Source: Pseudomonas sp. Q11
Lineage (GTDB): Bacteria; Pseudomonadota; Gammaproteobacteria; Pseudomonadales; Pseudomonadaceae
Direction of reading: 5' to 3'
Length of the DNA: 64,000 nt
Assembly: GCF_024494355.1 (NCBI RefSeq)
Contig: NZ_JAKNQY010000002.1
Location: 62,001 to 126,000 of the forward strand
The notes under the pieces: model-generated
Databases searched by the model: none
Seen by the model: the letters and a program-made list of their open reading frames with translations, nothing else
Told to the model about the DNA's origin: nothing
Program-made: the position numbers and the translations under genes
Shown: positions 61,898-64,000 of the stretch, piece by piece
Layout of the letters: every line of letters starts with the position of its first letter
Position numbering within the stretch: position 1 is the first letter of the stretch

Positions 61898-63934
61898 TCA
61901 GATGTCCTTGACCAGCCGCAGCGCATCGTAGATGGCCGCATGGGTATTGCGCGCCGACACCGCGTCGCCGATCCGGAACAACTGGAAACGGCCCTCTGGG
62001 TTGGTCACGATATTCTGGGTTTTCCCGGCGATCAGGTCGTGCTGTTCCACCGCGCCGTTATTGCTCGAATGCGGGCGCAATTCGAAGTACAAATCGTCCA
62101 GGGGCAGGGTGCCGTGGTTGACCACCACCTGATCGACCACGCGCTGCTTATGCACCTGGCCGTAATCGCTACCGAAGTTGGCCACCAACTGACCGTCGCG
62201 CTTCTCCACGGAATCGACCCGATAGGTGACCGTGAAGGTGACGTTCAGGTCTTGCAGGCTGCGCATGTAAGGCACCAGGTTCATCGCCATCACCTCCGGC
62301 GCAAACGACCGGTCCGGCGTGACGATTTCCAGTTTTGCACCGCTGTTGGCGATGACCTCGGCGGCCTGTAGCGCCGCGTGGTCGCCGGCGTCGTCGAAGA
62401 TCAGCACGTTCTGGCCGGGCTTGACGTCGCCGGAAATGATGTCCCAGGTCGACACCACCAGTTCATTGCCGTGCTTGAGCACCTCGGTATGGGGCAAGCC
62501 GCCGGTGGCGACGATCACCACGTCCGGCGCCTCGGCCATGACGGTCTCGGCTTCGGCCCAGGTGTTGAAATGGAACTTCACGCCCAGGCGTTCGCACTGC
62601 GCCATGCGCCAGTCGATGATGCTGATCATCTCGCGCCGCCGCTCGCTCTGGGCAGTCAAGCGGATCTGCCCACCGGGCTGATCCGCCACTTCGAACACCG
62701 TGACGTCGTGGCCACGTTCACCAGCGACCCGTGCCGCCTCCAGGCCCGCCGGGCCGCTTCCGATTACCACCACCTTGCGCTTGACCGGCGCCTTGGGGAT
62801 TTCGTGGGGCATGGTGGTTTCGCGGCCGGTGGCGGCGTTGTGGATGCAATACGCGGCGCCGCCCTGATAGATACGGTCCAGGCAATAGTTGGCGCCGACG
62901 CAGGGGCGGATTTCTTCTTCGCGCTTTTCGATGATCTTGCGCACGATGTGCGGATCGGTCATGTGCGCCCGGGTCATGCCGATCATGTCCACCTTGCCGG
63001 AGGCGATGGCGTGTCGCGCGGTGGCGACGTCCGGGATCTTGGCGGCATGGAACGTCGGGAAGCCGGTGGCCGAACGAATCTCTCCGGCAAAATCCAGGTG
63101 CGGTGAGTTGCGCATGCCCTGGATGGGGATTACGTCGGTGAGGCCGGCATCGGTATCGATGTGCCCGCGCACGACGTTGAGAAAGTCCACCAGCCCACTG
63201 TCCTTGAGCATGTGGGAGATCTGCAGGCCATCGCTGGCACCGAAGCCGCCGGGCAGGTCTTCATCGCCGGTGTAGCGCACCCCGAGCAGGAAATCCTCGC
63301 CACAACGCTGGCGAATGCCGCGTAACACATCAAACGTGAAGCGCATCCGGTTCTCCAGCGAACCACCATAGGGCCCATCGAGATCATTGGTCAGTGGCGA
63401 CCAGAACTGATCCATGAGATGCCCGTAAGCCTGCAGCTCCAGACCGTCAAGACCGGCAGCCTTCATGCGTTCGGCGGCGTCCACGTAGTCCTTGATGATC
63501 CGGTCGATGTCCCATTCTTCCATTTTTTTCGGGAAGGCCCGGTGGGACGCTTCGCGACGATGGGAAGGCGATACGACTGGGAGCCAGTCGGCCTTGTCCC
63601 AGCGGGTTCGGCGTCCCAGGTGGGTCAGTTGAATCATCACCGCGGCGCCGTGTTCGTGGCACTCGTCGGTCAGGTCTTTCATCCATTTGACCACTTCGTC
63701 CTTGTACGCCAGCACGTTGTTGAACACCGGCGGGCTGTCCCGGGAAACGGCGGCGGAGCCCGCCGTCATGGTCAGTGCCACACCGGCCTTGGCGCGTTCA
63801 ACGTGGTAGGCGCGGTACAGATCCTTCGGCATGCCGTCGACAGGATAAGCGGGCTCATGGGAGGTGGTCATGATCCGGTTTTTGAGGGTCAGGTGTTTGA
63901 TCTTATAGGGCTGCAGCAGAGGATCGCTGGACAT
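61898..63934 (-). CDS. DgcA/N-methylproline-demethylase-type flavoprotein
   Basis: A 678-aa protein in two modules. Residues 1-360 form an old-yellow-enzyme TIM barrel (FMN) with IQLTHLGRRTRWDKADW, GLDGLELQAYGHLMDQFWSP and MIGMTRAHMTDPHIV. The join contains a 4Fe-4S-type Cys series (PCVGANYCLDRIYQGGAAYC). Residues about 385-678 bind FAD and NAD (VVVIGSGPAGLEAARVAGER), ending FRIGDAVSARNTHAAIYDAL. It resembles dimethylglycine demethylase DgcA and proteins annotated as N-methylproline demethylase. It would oxidise a tertiary N-methyl amine, releasing formaldehyde. Confidence 0.9.
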   Translation of the reverse strand: MSSDPLLQPYKIKHLTLKNRIMTTSHEPAYPVDGMPKDLYRAYHVERAKAGVALTMTAGSAAVSRDSPPVFNNVLAYKDEVVKWMKDLTDECHEHGAAVMIQLTHLGRRTRWDKADWLPVVSPSHRREASHRAFPKKMEEWDIDRIIKDYVDAAERMKAAGLDGLELQAYGHLMDQFWSPLTNDLDGPYGGSLENRMRFTFDVLRGIRQRCGEDFLLGVRYTGDEDLPGGFGASDGLQISHMLKDSGLVDFLNVVRGHIDTDAGLTDVIPIQGMRNSPHLDFAGEIRSATGFPTFHAAKIPDVATARHAIASGKVDMIGMTRAHMTDPHIVRKIIEKREEEIRPCVGANYCLDRIYQGGAAYCIHNAATGRETTMPHEIPKAPVKRKVVVIGSGPAGLEAARVAGERGHDVTVFEVADQPGGQIRLTAQSERRREMISIIDWRMAQCERLGVKFHFNTWAEAETVMAEAPDVVIVATGGLPHTEVLKHGNELVVSTWDIISGDVKPGQNVLIFDDAGDHAALQAAEVIANSGAKLEIVTPDRSFAPEVMAMNLVPYMRSLQDLNVTFTVTYRVDSVEKRDGQLVANFGSDYGQVHKQRVVDQVVVNHGTLPLDDLYFELRPHSSNNGAVEQHDLIAGKTQNIVTNPEGRFQLFRIGDAVSARNTHAAIYDALRLVKDI

Positions 63935-63972
63935 GGTGTTGCGCTCCGGGAACAGAACATCAGGCTTGGTTT

Positions 63973-63988
63973 GACATAACGGTATGTC
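63973..63988. promoter_or_regulatory. Palindrome upstream of the demethylase gene
   Basis: GACATA-ACGG-TATGTC, flanked by TT on the left and GAA on the right (TTGACATA...TATGTCGAA), 39 bp upstream of the demethylase start. It is a likely regulator site; which regulator cannot be told. Confidence 0.5.
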
Positions 63989-64000
63989 GAATGTTCATGT

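Noticed and set aside
62378..63106. A 242-codon + strand frame
   Set aside because: Antisense of the demethylase flavoprotein, which has intact cofactor motifs.

Overview
The window looks like chromosomal DNA of a Pseudomonas species, most likely of the P. fluorescens group. The evidence is an AmiE-type amidase and choline/betaine ChoW/ChoV-type transporter proteins very close to what I recall of the Pseudomonas sequences, several Pseudomonas-style REP hairpins, moderately high GC, and a dense load of LysR, TetR, MFS and two-component genes. All assignments are from reading motifs and family resemblance; no database search was run.

Layout: 1-509 is the 3' end of etfA. 635-5573 is a LacI regulator divergent from a RidA / MFS / flavin reductase / enoyl-CoA hydratase gene set, with four LacI-style palindromes around the divergent promoters. 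5574-11330 is a decayed prophage or island segment. It holds small orphan genes, a broken cytosine methyltransferase, a broken YqaJ-type nuclease, another frameshifted phage gene, and two IS21 istA fragments facing each other. 11366-20060 is an accessory set of detoxification and export genes (RidA, TetR/MFS, chorismate mutase, LysE, TetR, HxlR/SDR, MarR, ADH/thioesterase, membrane protein). Three CTAC-N6-GTAG palindromes sit in promoter positions here and a fourth lies at 33.9 kb. 20111-28506 holds an M19 dipeptidase, a LysR gene and a divergent catabolic set: a dehydrogenase-hydrolase fusion, a SnoaL-like protein, a DHA2 MFS pump, an SDR and a double GNAT protein.

28588-32920 is a CopR/CusR-like two-component system divergent from a periplasmic protein, a cytochrome b561 and a molybdopterin oxidoreductase, resembling the HprRS/MsrPQ arrangement. 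33027-34784 carries two coupled genes of unknown function and the remains of a divergent tetR / acyl-CoA ligase pair. 34834-48077 is an amide-utilisation locus. An NCS1-permease/hybrid-kinase fusion and a LuxR-type response regulator are divergent from a urea/amide-type ABC transporter (five genes), formamidase, FmdB, aliphatic amidase AmiE and the AmiB chaperone-like ATPase. External amide would be sensed and imported, then hydrolysed to ammonia and carboxylate.

48022-51274 holds uncharacterised genes, a 28-residue membrane peptide and a truncated DUF4442 gene. 51288-63934 is a quaternary-ammonium (betaine-type) catabolic region. It has a Rieske oxygenase and reductase of the GbcA/GbcB type, two LysR regulators, ChoWV-like transporter subunits without a binding protein, a TetR regulator, a ProC-like reductase, a VOC protein, glutathione-dependent formaldehyde dehydrogenase and a DgcA/N-methylproline-demethylase-type flavoprotein. 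Two oxidative N-demethylations would release formaldehyde for AdhC. The ProC-like gene makes proline betaine a reasonable substrate guess, but this is not proven by sequence.
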